This document shows, piece after piece, positions 42,700 to 52,318 of a stretch of DNA of 64,000 nucleotides. The notes under the pieces are model-generated. The model was not told the DNA's origin. It saw only the letters and a list, made by a program, of their open reading frames with translations, and made no database searches. The stretch covers positions 186,001 to 250,000 of the forward strand of contig NZ_JARZAJ010000005.1 of assembly GCF_029892105.1 (NCBI RefSeq), read 5' to 3'. Within the stretch, counting starts at the first letter, position 1, and the number at the start of each line of letters is the position of its first letter. The position numbers and the translations under genes were made by a program. This DNA comes from Kitasatospora sp. GP82. Lineage in GTDB: Bacteria; Actinomycetota; Actinomycetes; Streptomycetales; Streptomycetaceae.

Positions 42700-43206
42700 A
42701 TGACCACGGTCCAGCTGAGCACCAACTTCGGCAACATCGTTCTCGAACTCGACGAGGCCAAGGCCCCCAAGACCGTCGAGAACTTCCTGAAGTACGTCCG
42801 CAGCGGGCACTACGACGGCACCGTCTTCCACCGGGTGATCAACGGCTTTATGATCCAGGGTGGCGGATTCACCGAGCAGATGGTGCAGAAGCCGACCCAG
42901 GCGCCTGTTCAGAACGAGGCCGACAACGGGCTGAAGAACGACGCCTACACCGTGGCGATGGCCCGGACGAGCGACCCGCACTCGGCGACGGCCCAGTTCT
43001 TCATCAATGTCTCGGACAACGACTTCCTCAACTTCTCGGGGAAGACCGCGAGCGGCTGGGGCTACACCGTCTTCGGCAAGGTCGTCGAGGGCCAGGACGT
43101 GGTCGACTCGATCAAGAGCGTCAAGACGGGCAACCGTGGCGGCCACGGGGACGTTCCCGCCGAGCCCGTGGTGATCGAGAGCGCCACGGTCCACTCGGCG
43201 AACTGA
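42700..43206 (+). CDS. Peptidyl-prolyl cis-trans isomerase, cyclophilin type
   Basis: The ATG at 42700 follows AAAGGGAG. The 168-residue protein is a minimal bacterial cyclophilin with the catalytic Arg in [15 protein letters not shown] (about 48-62) and the [18 protein letters not shown] stretch. It lacks a signal peptide, so it acts in the cytoplasm on proline bonds of folding proteins. It is monocistronic, between a terminator and a gene-free gap. Confidence 0.93.
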   Translation: MTTVQLSTNFGNIVLELDEAKAPKTVENFLKYVRSGHYDGTVFHRVINGFMIQGGGFTEQMVQKPTQAPVQNEADNGLKNDAYTVAMARTSDPHSATAQFFINVSDNDFLNFSGKTASGWGYTVFGKVVEGQDVVDSIKSVKTGNRGGHGDVPAEPVVIESATVHSAN

Positions 43207-43574
43207 TCGACTACCGGCCTGACAGGCGAGCGCGGGCGGCGGCGACGGCACTGTCCGAGGCCCCGCCCGCCCGCTGCGGAAATGAATGACGGTGGGGACA
43301 CAGGTATTTCGGGGAATCAGCACGCCAGGTCGAGGATTCCTCATTGTGTGCTCTCCCCCGGGTTGGGGAAACGGTCAACCATGACCCGAACGGAAACCCA
43401 CTCCGTGTACGGTGACGATCCAGGTCCCGGCGTTCAGCTTGTTGCACAGACCACTGCGTCGCAACATTCACCCTGAAACGCAGTCGCCTTGATACGCAGT
43501 CGCCTTGATACGCAGTCGCCCCGGCGCACGGCCACCTCGGTGCCCGATCACCCGGCGGCCGCCCCGGCCGGGCA
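43207..43574. other. Gap with a short 16-bp tandem repeat
   Basis: 368 bp without a supported gene. ACGCAGTCGCCTTGAT is repeated at 43478 and 43494, with a partial third copy at 43510-43520. A 31-codon frame starting at 43381 has no good ribosome site and is not called. Confidence 0.5.
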
Positions 43575-44213
43575 TCAGGAGGAGCCCGTATCCGGCCCCT
43601 CCGGCCTCCTCCTGATGCCGTTCAGGATGATGCCGAGCATCTGCTCCAGCTCACCCTGCAACGGCCGCCGGTTCTCGGCCCGCGCCCAGCGGTAGAGCGC
43701 ACCCAGGTAGGTGTCCCGCAGGATGTTCCCCACCAGGACCGGGTCGACGCCGGGGGCGAACTCCCCTCCGGTCCGCCCCCGTTCGACGATCTCGGCGAAG
43801 ATGAGCGCGGCGTACGGCTCCTCCAGCAGCGGCTGGCCCGCCTGCACCCAGGCCTGCAACATGGCAGGCGTGGTGTGCCGCTCCTCCTCGTTGATCCGGC
43901 TGAGCACCGTCATGCAGCGCTGCAACCGGAGTTCGAACTCGCCCCCCTCCGCGTACACGTCCCCCTCCAACTCGGCCTTCAGCCGGGCACGCCGCCGTTC
44001 ACCCCACTCGGTGATGAGGTCTTCCTTGCGCTGGAAGTGGTTGAAGAACGTCCCCCGCGCGACATCGGCACGCTCGGCGATCGCGTCGACCGACGTGGCG
44101 TCATACCCCTGCTCGGCGAAGAGCTCCAGAGCAGCCTGGTAGACGCGCTCCCTGATGCGCTGCTTGTTGCGCTCGCGCCGCCCCGGTGCCGCTGTCGCGG
44201 TCGGCCTGTCCAT
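43575..44213 (-). CDS. TetR-family regulator next to the PKS
   Basis: The 212-residue protein has a classic TetR_N domain: RERVYQAALELFAEQGYDAT, then VDAIAERADVARGTFFNHFQ (about 41-60) followed by RKEDLI. The C-domain is helical. It lies 67 bp downstream of the PKS stop on the same strand and could be co-transcribed with it or have its own promoter. The perfect palindrome in front of the PKS is a good candidate target. Confidence 0.88.
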   Translation of the reverse strand: MDRPTATAAPGRRERNKQRIRERVYQAALELFAEQGYDATSVDAIAERADVARGTFFNHFQRKEDLITEWGERRRARLKAELEGDVYAEGGEFELRLQRCMTVLSRINEEERHTTPAMLQAWVQAGQPLLEEPYAALIFAEIVERGRTGGEFAPGVDPVLVGNILRDTYLGALYRWARAENRRPLQGELEQMLGIILNGIRRRPEGPDTGSS

Positions 44214-44280
44214 CCGCTGCGTCTCCCCCTGTGCCTCGATGGTGCTACCGGCCGACCGCTGACAGCCCCCCGGCCGAAAG

Positions 44281-47200
44281 TTATACCAGAAGACATTCTT
44301 GGTCTGCAGTACATCTTTTTCCCGAGGTGCCGCCGGACATCAGGGCGGCACACAGCTGGGCCAAGGTCTCGGGACCCAGCAGCCGGTCCGCCGAGACCGT
44401 CAGCCCGCACTCCCGCTCCAGGCGGCGGCGCAGCTGCACCGCCATGATCGAGTCCAGACCGTGCTCACGCAGCGAGCGGCGCCGCTCCATCCGCGCCACC
44501 GGCAGCCCCAGCACGGCGGCGGCCCGGGTCAGCACGGCATCCTGCTCCAACGCCTCACGCGGGATCGATCTCTGAGTCGCCGTCAATCTCCCTGCCGCAT
44601 CCGGCGGAGCCGAGGACTGCGGCGGTACCCGGCCGGGCTCCGCAGCCGGGACGAACCTGCTGAAGGCGGCCACGGCTCCCGCCGGACGGCCTGCGAGGCG
44701 GTGCAGCGTGATACGGGAGAACTCGGCCAGCAGGCCGCCGTCCAGGTCGAGCAGCGTGACCTCGGCACGGTCGGGGCCGTCCGGGTCGGCCGGGGTGAAC
44801 CGGACCAGGCTCCAGTAGTCCGCCGGCAGTTCCGGCGTGATCAGGTTCACCCGGCCGATCCCCGTCGGCAGGTAGGTGGCCCGCTCCGCGTCGGGGGCAC
44901 CGGTCCTGGGCCAGACGGCGAGCAGCGGTTGGAGGGCGGCCTCCCAGAGCGCACCCTGCCGGGCGACACCGTGCCGGCTGTCCGCCCGCGCGGCCTTCCC
45001 GGCCGCCTCACCGGCGCCCCAGGCGGCAGGGCGGGACATCCGGGCCACCGCCTCGCCCTCGGCGCGCCACAGCCGCCGGACGGCCCGCAGATGGGGCGGG
45101 ATCTCGTACCCGCGAGCCCGCGCGGCGGTCAGGAAGGCGTCCGCAGAGAGGTAGTCCGTGCAGCGGGTGAGCGCGCCGTCCAGACGGTCCTCGACCTCGG
45201 CCGACGGCCGGTCGTCGAAACAGCCGTCCCTGACCGTACGCAGCCGGGCGTGCAGGCCGAACACGGCGTTGTCGCCGGGACCAACCGCATGGACGGTGGT
45301 CTCCCATGCCTCGGGCCCGGCCGCCGCCAGCGGCCGCCAGCGCACCCGCAGCCCCTCCGCCCAGCTCTCCTCGACCAGCTCCGAGCCGAAGCGGACGTCC
45401 TCCAGGACGCACCGGTCCCCGGCGGTCGGGCCGAAGGAGAAACGGTTCAGCCCGGCCAGCAGGTACACCGCAGCGGGCAGCGGCATACTCCCTCGGAAAG
45501 CGGTGCCGCCGACCCGGCCCAGCGGCAGGACCAGGCTCCGCTCCTCGGCCCGGTACAGCGTCCGCTCGTCCGGCGCGGGCTCCTCCCGGTGCTGCTCGGT
45601 GTCCCAGGTGTAGCTCGGCAGCGGCGCGCGCCTGGTGGCCTCGCCGTACCAGCGCCGCCAGTCGATCCGGGTGCCGTGGGTGAACAGGCGACCCGCCGCC
45701 CTGGCCATCGCCAGGGTCTCCGACTGCCCCCGGTACAGGCTCGGCACCACCCGGGGTACCGCTCCGGCCATCGCCAGGGTCTCCTCGGTCGCGGCCGTCA
45801 GCAGCGGGTGCGGACTGATCTCCAGGAAGACGTGCTCGCCGCGCCGGGCCAGGGCGGCCACCGCGTCCGCGTACCGCACCGGCCTGCGCAGGTTGTCCAC
45901 CCAGTACTCGGCGTCCAGCTCGCCGCCCAGGACCGGGCGCCCGTGCACCGTGGAGAACAGCTCCACCTCCCCCGCACCCGGCCGCAGGTCCGCGAGCGCG
46001 GCGAGCAGGTCGTCCCGCAGCAGGTCCATACCGGGTGAGTGCGAGGCGACGTCCACCTTCACCGGGCGGCAGAACACGCCACGGGCCCGCAGCTCGGCGG
46101 CGATGACGTCGAGGGTCTGCCCGTCACCGGCCAGCACGCTGGACGAGGGCGAGTTCTCGACGGCGAGGCCGGCCCCGTCGCCGAAGCGGGCGGCCAGCGA
46201 CTGCGCCTCGTCCCCGGGCAGTTCGACCAGCAGCATGGCGCCCCGTCCGGACAGCCGCGCCATCAGCCCGCTGCGACGGCAGATCACCGCCGCCGCGTCC
46301 GCCACCGACAGGGCCCCCGCGACCCGGGCGGCAGCGCTCTCCCCCATGCTGTGCCCGAGGCAGACCTGCGGTTCGACCCCGTGCCTGCGCCAGACCTCGG
46401 CCAGCGCCACCTCCATCGCCCACAGCACCGGCTGCACCGCCGCCACCCCGGAGGGGAGCCCGCTGCCCTCGGCGGTCAGCACCTCCAGCGGCGAGCAGCC
46501 GGTCTCGGCACGGACCGCCCGGTCGCAGTCGGCCATCGCGGCCCGGAAGGCCGGCCACTGCTCCAGCAGCTCACGGCCCATCCCCGCCCACTGGGACCCC
46601 TGCCCGGGAAAGACGAACACGGTCGGCGCCCCGTCCACCGCCGGATCCGCCCCCACCCCGCCGTAAGGCGTCTCCTCCCCCTTCGCCAGCGCCCGAAGGA
46701 CCGCCGCAAGACCGTCGTGCTCCGTCCCGACCGCCCACAACCGGAACGGGTGCGCATCGCGGTACAGCGCGGCGCCAGCGCACAGGTCGCGCAGCGCGTA
46801 CGAGCGCCCGGGTCCACTCGGGCCCAGGTGCGCGGCGTAGGCACGCGCCAGGTGCCGCAGCGCACGGGGCGACCGCGCCGACAGCACCAGCAACTCCGGC
46901 CTGCCGACCGCTCGTTGCACCGCCTCGACCGGCGCCGTGTCGGCTGCCCGTCGCACCGCCGCCTCGACCGGAGCGGACTGCGGTTCCTCCCGCCCGTCGC
47001 CCACCGTCCCCGCAGTCTCGTCCGCGACCGCCCCCGCCGGCTCGTACGCCCCCACCACCACATGCGCGTTGGTCCCCGACAGTCCGAACGAGCTGACGCC
47101 CAGCAGCGCCGTCGGCCCCCCGGTACACAGCGGCCCGTTCGCGGTGGCCACCCGCAGCGGCAGCTCGCCCTCGGCCAACAGGCGGTGGGCGGTCCGGTAG

Positions 47201-48351
47201 TGCAGTGAGGCGGGCACCTGACCGTGCCTCGCCATCAGCACCGCCTTGATCAGTCCGGCGATCCCCGCCGCCGCCTCGGCATGCCCGATATTGGACTTCA
47301 CCGAGCCGATCGACAGCGGCCGGTCCGCCCCCCTCTGCCCGCCCATCGCCTCGGCCAGGGCGCTCAGCTCCACCTCGTCCCCGGCCACCGTCCCCGTGCC
47401 GTGCGCCTCGACATAGTCCAGCCGCGCCGGGGAGATGCCGGCGCTGTCGCAGGCCGCGCGGAGCATCTGCACCTGGCCGGCCACCGCCGGGCGCAGCAGG
47501 AAACCGCTGGCGCGGCCGTCGTTGGTGACCGCACTGCCCAGCAGCAGGGCCTGCACGTGGTCCCCGTCGCGCAGTGCGTCCGCGAGCCGTTTGAGCACCA
47601 CGACGCCGACGCCCTCGCTGCGGACGAAGCCGTCGCCGGAGGCGTCGCCGAACTTGCACCGGCCGTCGGCGGCGAGCATCCCGGCCTGGGAGTAGGCCAC
47701 CGCGTCGTCGGGGGCCAGGATGATGTTGACCCCGGCCGCGATCGCCAGTTCGCTCTCGCCGGTGAGCAGGCTCTGCCGGGCGGCGTGCACGGCGACCAGC
47801 GAGGAGGAGCATGCGGTGTCGATGACGACGCTGGGACCGCGCAGGTCCAGCGCGTAGGAGAGCCGACCGGCCGTCACGGCCCGGAGACGACGGCCCGCCG
47901 AGTCGTGTATCCCGCGTCTGGAGAGCGGTTGCGGCAGGTCGGCGTACTCACCGGTGGCCTGCCCGACGAAGACCCCGGACCGGCTGCCCGCCAGTGCTGA
48001 CGGGCGGATGCCCGCGTCCTCCAGCGCTTCCCAGGCGACCTGGAGCAGCAGGCGCTGCTGGGGGTCCATGCATCTCGCCTCGGCGGGCGAGATGCCGAAG
48101 AACCCGGCGTCGAAGGCGAAGACGTCCTTCAGGAAGCCGCCGTGGCGCGACATCGTCTTTCCCGGCGTACCGGGCTCGGCCTCGTAGTACGCCTCGATGT
48201 CGAAGCGGTCGGCCGGGACCGGCGTCACGGCATCGGTGTTGTCCATGAGCAGGGACCAGAAACCGTCGATCCCCTCGGCCTGCGGGAACCGGCACCCCAT
48301 GCCGACAACCGCCACCGGCTGGTTGAGCTCCCTATGTCCGGCACTCCCCAT
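44281..48351 (-). CDS. Single-module type I polyketide synthase, KS-AT-degenerate DH-ACP
   Basis: From the ATG at 48351 the protein has 1356 residues (GTG 48357 is an alternative). KS (about 10-435) has Cys181 in DTACSSS, His317 in EAHGTGT and His357. AT (about 575-870) has GHSMGE with Ser668 and VASHS at 768-772; this motif does not decide between malonyl and methylmalonyl. A dehydratase-like region (about 940-1230) lacks the HxxxGxxxxP motif: the stretch [16 protein letters not shown] has no His. The ACP has HGLDS with Ser1301. There is no KR, ER or thioesterase. No other biosynthetic gene is adjacent, so the enzyme is an orphan, perhaps iterative or working in trans. Confidence 0.9.
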   Translation of the reverse strand: MGSAGHRELNQPVAVVGMGCRFPQAEGIDGFWSLLMDNTDAVTPVPADRFDIEAYYEAEPGTPGKTMSRHGGFLKDVFAFDAGFFGISPAEARCMDPQQRLLLQVAWEALEDAGIRPSALAGSRSGVFVGQATGEYADLPQPLSRRGIHDSAGRRLRAVTAGRLSYALDLRGPSVVIDTACSSSLVAVHAARQSLLTGESELAIAAGVNIILAPDDAVAYSQAGMLAADGRCKFGDASGDGFVRSEGVGVVVLKRLADALRDGDHVQALLLGSAVTNDGRASGFLLRPAVAGQVQMLRAACDSAGISPARLDYVEAHGTGTVAGDEVELSALAEAMGGQRGADRPLSIGSVKSNIGHAEAAAGIAGLIKAVLMARHGQVPASLHYRTAHRLLAEGELPLRVATANGPLCTGGPTALLGVSSFGLSGTNAHVVVGAYEPAGAVADETAGTVGDGREEPQSAPVEAAVRRAADTAPVEAVQRAVGRPELLVLSARSPRALRHLARAYAAHLGPSGPGRSYALRDLCAGAALYRDAHPFRLWAVGTEHDGLAAVLRALAKGEETPYGGVGADPAVDGAPTVFVFPGQGSQWAGMGRELLEQWPAFRAAMADCDRAVRAETGCSPLEVLTAEGSGLPSGVAAVQPVLWAMEVALAEVWRRHGVEPQVCLGHSMGESAAARVAGALSVADAAAVICRRSGLMARLSGRGAMLLVELPGDEAQSLAARFGDGAGLAVENSPSSSVLAGDGQTLDVIAAELRARGVFCRPVKVDVASHSPGMDLLRDDLLAALADLRPGAGEVELFSTVHGRPVLGGELDAEYWVDNLRRPVRYADAVAALARRGEHVFLEISPHPLLTAATEETLAMAGAVPRVVPSLYRGQSETLAMARAAGRLFTHGTRIDWRRWYGEATRRAPLPSYTWDTEQHREEPAPDERTLYRAEERSLVLPLGRVGGTAFRGSMPLPAAVYLLAGLNRFSFGPTAGDRCVLEDVRFGSELVEESWAEGLRVRWRPLAAAGPEAWETTVHAVGPGDNAVFGLHARLRTVRDGCFDDRPSAEVEDRLDGALTRCTDYLSADAFLTAARARGYEIPPHLRAVRRLWRAEGEAVARMSRPAAWGAGEAAGKAARADSRHGVARQGALWEAALQPLLAVWPRTGAPDAERATYLPTGIGRVNLITPELPADYWSLVRFTPADPDGPDRAEVTLLDLDGGLLAEFSRITLHRLAGRPAGAVAAFSRFVPAAEPGRVPPQSSAPPDAAGRLTATQRSIPREALEQDAVLTRAAAVLGLPVARMERRRSLREHGLDSIMAVQLRRRLERECGLTVSADRLLGPETLAQLCAALMSGGTSGKRCTADQECLLV

Positions 48352-48659
48352 AGCCACAGATCTCCCTGTCCAGCAGGCCGCTGATGTCGATTGCTGTTCT
48401 CCAGTCCAAACATGGACTGGACTGCATCGTATTGGTCTAGTCCTAGCCTTGGGAGTGCCGTCCCGCCCCAGTCGCCACCGGACGTATACGGACGCCGAAG
48501 CGGTGCTGCGCCGGGGATTCAAAGGTCACGGTGAGTACAAATGGCCGCGTACCACGCACCACGCCCCACCCCTCCTCATATGATCGGAGCGACATGCGTC
48601 ATCCTTGGTGATGCAGTCTTGACGAGAAAGACCGCCCCACACCCAGCAGGAGGAAGCTC
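48352..48659. other. Divergent PKS-crp promoter region
   Basis: 308 bp with promoters for the PKS (minus) and crp (plus). It contains the perfect palindrome at 48401-48420 and a TTGGTCTAGTCCTAG stretch at 48432-48446 that resembles a DasR site. The crp ribosome site CAGGAGGAAG lies just before 48660. Confidence 0.5.
48401..48420. promoter_or_regulatory. Perfect 20-bp palindrome upstream of the PKS
   Basis: CCAGTCCAAACATGGACTGG has 8-bp arms and a 4-bp spacer. It lies 50 bp upstream of the PKS start, in a position to block transcription. The adjacent TetR is the likely binder. Confidence 0.7.
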
Positions 48660-49334
48660 GTGGACGACGTTCTGCGGCGTGCCGCGCTCTTCGCGGCTCT
48701 CGACGACGACCAGGCCGCTGAGCTGCGCGCTTCCATGACCGAGGTGACCCTCGCCCGTGGCGAGTCGCTGTTCCACGAGGGCGATCCGGGCGACCGGCTC
48801 TACGTCGTGGTCGAAGGCAAGGTCAAGCTGCACCGCGCCTCGCCGGACGGCCGAGAGAACATGCTCGCCGTACTCGGCCCCAGCGAGATGATCGGCGAGC
48901 TCTCGCTCTTCGACCCGGGCCCGCGCACCGCCACCGCGACCGCCCTCACCGAGGTCAAGCTGCTCGGCCTCGGCCACGGCGACCTGCTGCCGCTGCTGCA
49001 CGCCCGCCCCGAGGTGTCGATCGCGCTGCTGCGCGCCATCGCCCGCCGGCTGCGCCGCACCAACGACGTGATGTCGGACCTGGTCTTCTCCGACGTCCCC
49101 GGCCGCGTCGCCAAGGCTCTGCTGGACCTCTCCCGCCGCTTCGGCGTGCAGTCCGAGGAGGGCATCCACGTCGCCCACGACCTCACCCAGGAGGAGCTGG
49201 CCCAGCTGGTCGGCGCCTCCCGCGAGACGGTCAACAAGGCGCTCGCGGACTTCGCCGGCCGTGGCTGGCTCAAGCTGGAGGCCCGCGCGGTCGTCCTGAT
49301 GGACGTCGAGCGCCTCTCCCGCCGCTCCCGCTGA
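48660..49334 (+). CDS. crp: Crp/Fnr-family cAMP receptor protein
   Basis: The GTG at 48660 follows AGGAGGAAG. The 224-residue protein has a cyclic-nucleotide-binding domain (FHEGDPGDRLYVVVEGKVKL, then GELSLFDPGPRTATATA with the phosphate-binding cassette, about 82-98) and a C-terminal winged helix with LTQEELAQLVGASRETVNKA. It matches Streptomyces Crp (SCO3571), a regulator of germination and of many antibiotic clusters. A terminator hairpin follows. Confidence 0.95.
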   Translation: MDDVLRRAALFAALDDDQAAELRASMTEVTLARGESLFHEGDPGDRLYVVVEGKVKLHRASPDGRENMLAVLGPSEMIGELSLFDPGPRTATATALTEVKLLGLGHGDLLPLLHARPEVSIALLRAIARRLRRTNDVMSDLVFSDVPGRVAKALLDLSRRFGVQSEEGIHVAHDLTQEELAQLVGASRETVNKALADFAGRGWLKLEARAVVLMDVERLSRRSR

Positions 49335-49347
49335 TCCGAACCACGTC

Positions 49348-49384
49348 CGAGGGCCCGTGAGCTTCCACTGCTCGCGGGCCCTCG
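49348..49384. terminator. Hairpin terminator after crp
   Basis: Arms 49348-49362 and 49370-49384 pair over 15 bp with one G-U, around a 7-nt loop. It separates crp from the convergent MBL gene. Confidence 0.88.
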
Positions 49385-49440
49385 GGCATGCAGTTCGGGG
49401 CGAGGGACGGCTCTGGCGGCGCGAGGCTCTGAGGTGGGCC

Positions 49441-50262
49441 TCAGATCAGGCCGTGGTCCTCCAGGTAGCTGAGCTGTGCCTGCACCGACAGCTCGGCGGC
49501 CGGCCACAGCGTCCGGTCCACATCCGCGTAGACCCGGGCGACCACCTCGGCGGCCGTCCGGCAGCCGGCCTCGACGGCCGTCTCCACCTGGGCGAGCCTG
49601 GTGGCCCGGTGGGCGAGGTAGTAGTCGACCGCGCCGAGCGCGTCCGCGAGCACCGGGCCGTGGCCCGGCAGGACGGTCCGTACGCCGTGCTCGGCCGCCA
49701 TGGTGTGCAGCCGGCGCAGCGAGTCCAGGTAGTCGCCGAGCCTTCCGTCGGGGTGGGCGACCATCGTGGTGCCCCGGCCGAGCACCGTGTCGCCGGTGAC
49801 GATGGCACCGTCGGCGGGCAGGTGGAAGGTCAGCGAGTCGGAGGTGTGGCCGGGGGTGGCGAGCACCCGCAGCTCCAGGCCGCCGATGTCGAGCACCTGG
49901 CCACCGTGCAGGCCCTCGGTACCGAGCCGGCGGTCGGGGTCCAGGGCGCGGACCTCGGTGCCGGTCAGCTCGGCGAAGCGGGCGGCGCCCTCGGCATGGT
50001 CGTGGTGGCCGTGGGTGAGCAGGGTGAGGGCGATCCGCTTGCCCCGGCTCTCGGCGGCGTCGACGACCCGGCGCAGGTGGCCCTCGTCCAGCGGGCCGGG
50101 ATCGACCACGACCGCGAGCTCGGAGCCGGGCTCGGAGAGCAGCCAGGTGTTGGTCCCGTCCAGGGTCATCGGCGACGGGTTGGGCGCCAGGACGCAGAGT
50201 GCCCGGGGGGTGGCCTCACCGCCGATGGTGGCGGCGGGGTCACCCGGGAGAAGACCGCTCAC
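49441..50262 (-). CDS. MBL-fold metallo-hydrolase (LACTB2-like, Rv3677c type)
   Basis: The GTG at 50262 overlaps the stop of the small gene at 50259. The 273-residue protein has the zinc motif LTHGHHDHAEGAARF (HxHxDH), a second His in ATPGHTSDSL, and Asp in VTGDTVLGRG, then LPGHGPVL. This is a glyoxalase II/LACTB2-type hydrolase; LACTB2 is an RNase, but others act on thioesters. Context (crp, RidA) matches Rv3677c. Confidence 0.88.
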   Translation of the reverse strand: MSGLLPGDPAATIGGEATPRALCVLAPNPSPMTLDGTNTWLLSEPGSELAVVVDPGPLDEGHLRRVVDAAESRGKRIALTLLTHGHHDHAEGAARFAELTGTEVRALDPDRRLGTEGLHGGQVLDIGGLELRVLATPGHTSDSLTFHLPADGAIVTGDTVLGRGTTMVAHPDGRLGDYLDSLRRLHTMAAEHGVRTVLPGHGPVLADALGAVDYYLAHRATRLAQVETAVEAGCRTAAEVVARVYADVDRTLWPAAELSVQAQLSYLEDHGLI

Positions 50263-50447
50263 CGGCCGCCCTCGCTGATCCGGATCAGCGTGCGCGAGGG
50301 AAGGGGGCGCACCAGCGGGCGCTTGCCGCACTCGTCGGCCGGTACGTCGTACCGGCCGACCGGCGTACGGGCCGGGATCGGACGGACGAGCCGGTCACCG
50401 CCGGACAGGGCGTGTGCCGGGCGCAGAGCCACATCGTCGTGGTTCAT
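50259..50447 (-). CDS. Small conserved-position hypothetical protein
   Basis: The ATG at 50447 follows GGAAGGAAC. The 62 residues include LVRPIPARTPVGRYDVPADE and end RTLIRISEGGR. Its stop overlaps the start of the MBL gene, so the two are translationally coupled, and codon use is normal. I do not recognise the family. It may be a small cofactor protein or serve only to couple translation. Confidence 0.6.
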   Translation of the reverse strand: MNHDDVALRPAHALSGGDRLVRPIPARTPVGRYDVPADECGKRPLVRPLPSRTLIRISEGGR

Positions 50448-50553
50448 CGGGCGAGGTTCCTTCCTGAGAGCGCAGAACAGGTGCGGACGGTACGGGAGAG
50501 TCGGGCAGTACGGCAGGTGCAGGCGGAGCGGCAGGTGCCTGCGGTCGTCGCGG

Positions 50554-51414
50554 TCACGGCGGGAAGTGGCCGTCGATGGTCAGCTCCTCGTACCCAGACC
50601 ATCGCACCGTCAGGCGGTCACCGGCCACCGTGGCACGGCCTAGGACGGGTTCGATCCTGCGGTGCGCGGCCGCCGCGAGTGCCTCGGCCGCCGTACGGAC
50701 CGGCAGCAGCTCGCGCAGCACCGTCACGGTCGGCGGCAGCATGCCGTAGCGGCCCTCCGCGTGGCCCTCGACGGCCTCGGCGGGCGACAGCCAGGCGACC
50801 CGGTCGGCCTCGCCGACCTGGACCGCTGCCTGCTGGTCGGCCGGCAGTGCGGCGACGAAGAACCAGGTGTCGTACCGGCGTTCCTCGAAGGCCGGGGTGA
50901 CCCAGCGGGCCCAGGCGCCCAGCAGATCGCTGCGCAGGACCAGGCTGTGCGCCCGCAGGAAGTCGGCGAAGGAGAGCTCGTGCGCCTCCAGGGCGGCCCG
51001 TTCGGCGGACCAGTCCCGCGGTTCGGCGGTGCCGTGCGGGTCGGGTCCCGCCAGCAGGACACCGGCCTCCTCGAAGGTCTCCCGGACCGCCGCGCAGACC
51101 ACCGCCTGCGCGGTCCCCGCATCCACGCCGAGCCGCTCGCCCCACTCCTTCGGGGAAGGCCCTGCCCAGCCCAGCTCGGCCTCGGCGTCCCGGGGGTCCA
51201 CGCCGCCGCCCGGGTAGGCGTACATCCCGCCCGCGAAGGCCATCGAGGTGCGGCGGCGCAGCAGGTACGCCTGCGGGCCCTCGGCCCCGTCGCGCAGCAG
51301 TACCACCGTGGCGGACGGCTTGGGCACGGGCGGGCTCAGCTCGCCGGACTCGACTGCGCGGATCCGGGCAGGCCAGGACGGCGGCATCGGGAGCGACGGT
51401 GCTCGATGATCCAT
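50554..51414 (-). CDS. NUDIX hydrolase (NUDT19-like)
   Basis: The 286-residue protein has FAGGMYAYPGGGVDPRDAEA and, after an insertion, AAVRETFEEAGVLLAG (about 105-120), which give a Nudix box split by ~25 residues. The insertion and the C-terminal extension resemble NUDT19/RP2p-type CoA diphosphatases. The substrate is probably a CoA ester, but this is inference. It is upstream of the small gene and MBL hydrolase on the same strand. Confidence 0.85.
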   Translation of the reverse strand: MDHRAPSLPMPPSWPARIRAVESGELSPPVPKPSATVVLLRDGAEGPQAYLLRRRTSMAFAGGMYAYPGGGVDPRDAEAELGWAGPSPKEWGERLGVDAGTAQAVVCAAVRETFEEAGVLLAGPDPHGTAEPRDWSAERAALEAHELSFADFLRAHSLVLRSDLLGAWARWVTPAFEERRYDTWFFVAALPADQQAAVQVGEADRVAWLSPAEAVEGHAEGRYGMLPPTVTVLRELLPVRTAAEALAAAAHRRIEPVLGRATVAGDRLTVRWSGYEELTIDGHFPP

Positions 51415-51482
51415 GTCCGGATGCTAAGCGTGCGGGGCCGGGGTTGGACAGAGCCCAACCCCGGCCAACCGCATCCGTCGGA

Positions 51483-51953
51483 TCAGGCGCCGGCCTTGAC
51501 CCGGACCTGGATCTCGACCTCGACCGGGGCGTCCAGCGGCAGCACCGCTACGCCGACCGCGCTGCGGGCGTGCACACCGGCCGCGCCGAGCGCCTCGCCG
51601 AGCAGCTCGCTGGCGCCGTTGACGACGCCGGGCTGGCCGGTGAAGTCGGGGGCGGAGGCGACGAAGCCGACCACCTTGACGACCTGCTCGATCCGGTCCA
51701 GGTCACCGATCACGGACTTCACGGCGGCCAGCGCGTTGAGCGCGCAGATCTGCGCGAGCGCCTTGGCCTGCTCCGGGGTCACCTCGGCGCCGACCTTGCC
51801 GGTGTGCTCCAGCTTGCCCGCGACCATCGGCAGCTGGCCGGAGGTGAACACGTACTCGCCCGAGCGGACCGCCGGGACGTACGCGGCCACCGGCGGCGCC
51901 ACCTCGGGGACGGTCAGACCGAGCTCGGCCAGCTTCTCCTCAACCTTGCTCAT
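51483..51953 (-). CDS. RidA-family protein
   Basis: The ATG at 51953 overlaps the DUF4177 stop by one base. The 156-residue protein has the RidA/YjgF fold: SGEYVFTSGQLPMVAGKLEH, then AQICALNALAAVKSVIGDLD, and VLPLDAPVEVEIQVRV at the end. The usual catalytic-type Arg of true RidA (around the xRxxV segment near the C-terminus) is not obvious in VGVAVLPLDAP, so it may be one of the Rid subfamilies without enamine deaminase activity. The position matches Rv3678c. Confidence 0.88.
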   Translation of the reverse strand: MSKVEEKLAELGLTVPEVAPPVAAYVPAVRSGEYVFTSGQLPMVAGKLEHTGKVGAEVTPEQAKALAQICALNALAAVKSVIGDLDRIEQVVKVVGFVASAPDFTGQPGVVNGASELLGEALGAAGVHARSAVGVAVLPLDAPVEVEIQVRVKAGA

Positions 51954-52111
51954 CAGCTCTTCTCCCGCTTGAGGTAGGCAACCAGCTGCTCGGGGTTGTT
52001 CGGCCCCGGAACGACCTGGACGAGCTCCCAGCCGTCCTCGCCCCAGGTGTCGAGGATCTGCTTGGTGGCGTGCACGAGCAGCGGCACGGTGACGTATTCC
52101 CACTTGGTCAT
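51953..52111 (-). CDS. DUF4177 small protein
   Basis: The ATG at 52111 gives 52 residues starting MTKWEYVTVPLLVHATKQIL and containing DTWGEDGWELVQVV, the DUF4177 hallmark. The function is unknown. It is translationally coupled to RidA (TGATG), and a small protein in the same place in M. tuberculosis (Rv3678A) shows that the pair is old. Divergent from the Get3-like operon. Confidence 0.88.
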   Translation of the reverse strand: MTKWEYVTVPLLVHATKQILDTWGEDGWELVQVVPGPNNPEQLVAYLKREKS

Positions 52112-52318
52112 GGCGCTGACTCTAGACGAGGAGCGGCCCAGGACCGACGCGGTACGCACCGCGCCCGCGCACCCCGCGCCGCCGATGTGATGTGAAGCAC
52201 AAAGAGGGCATGAATCCCCGGGGGTGCCAGGGTGCTCCGGGCATCGGGCGCCGCTGCTGGTTACCCTCGCGGGAAGGGCACCTCCCGGTGCCGGCCAACG
52301 GACGGACGGAGACGGAGC

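Noticed and set aside
43381-43476. A 31-codon ORF that could encode a small peptide
   Set aside because: No good ribosome site, no partner processing enzyme and no recognisable peptide class.
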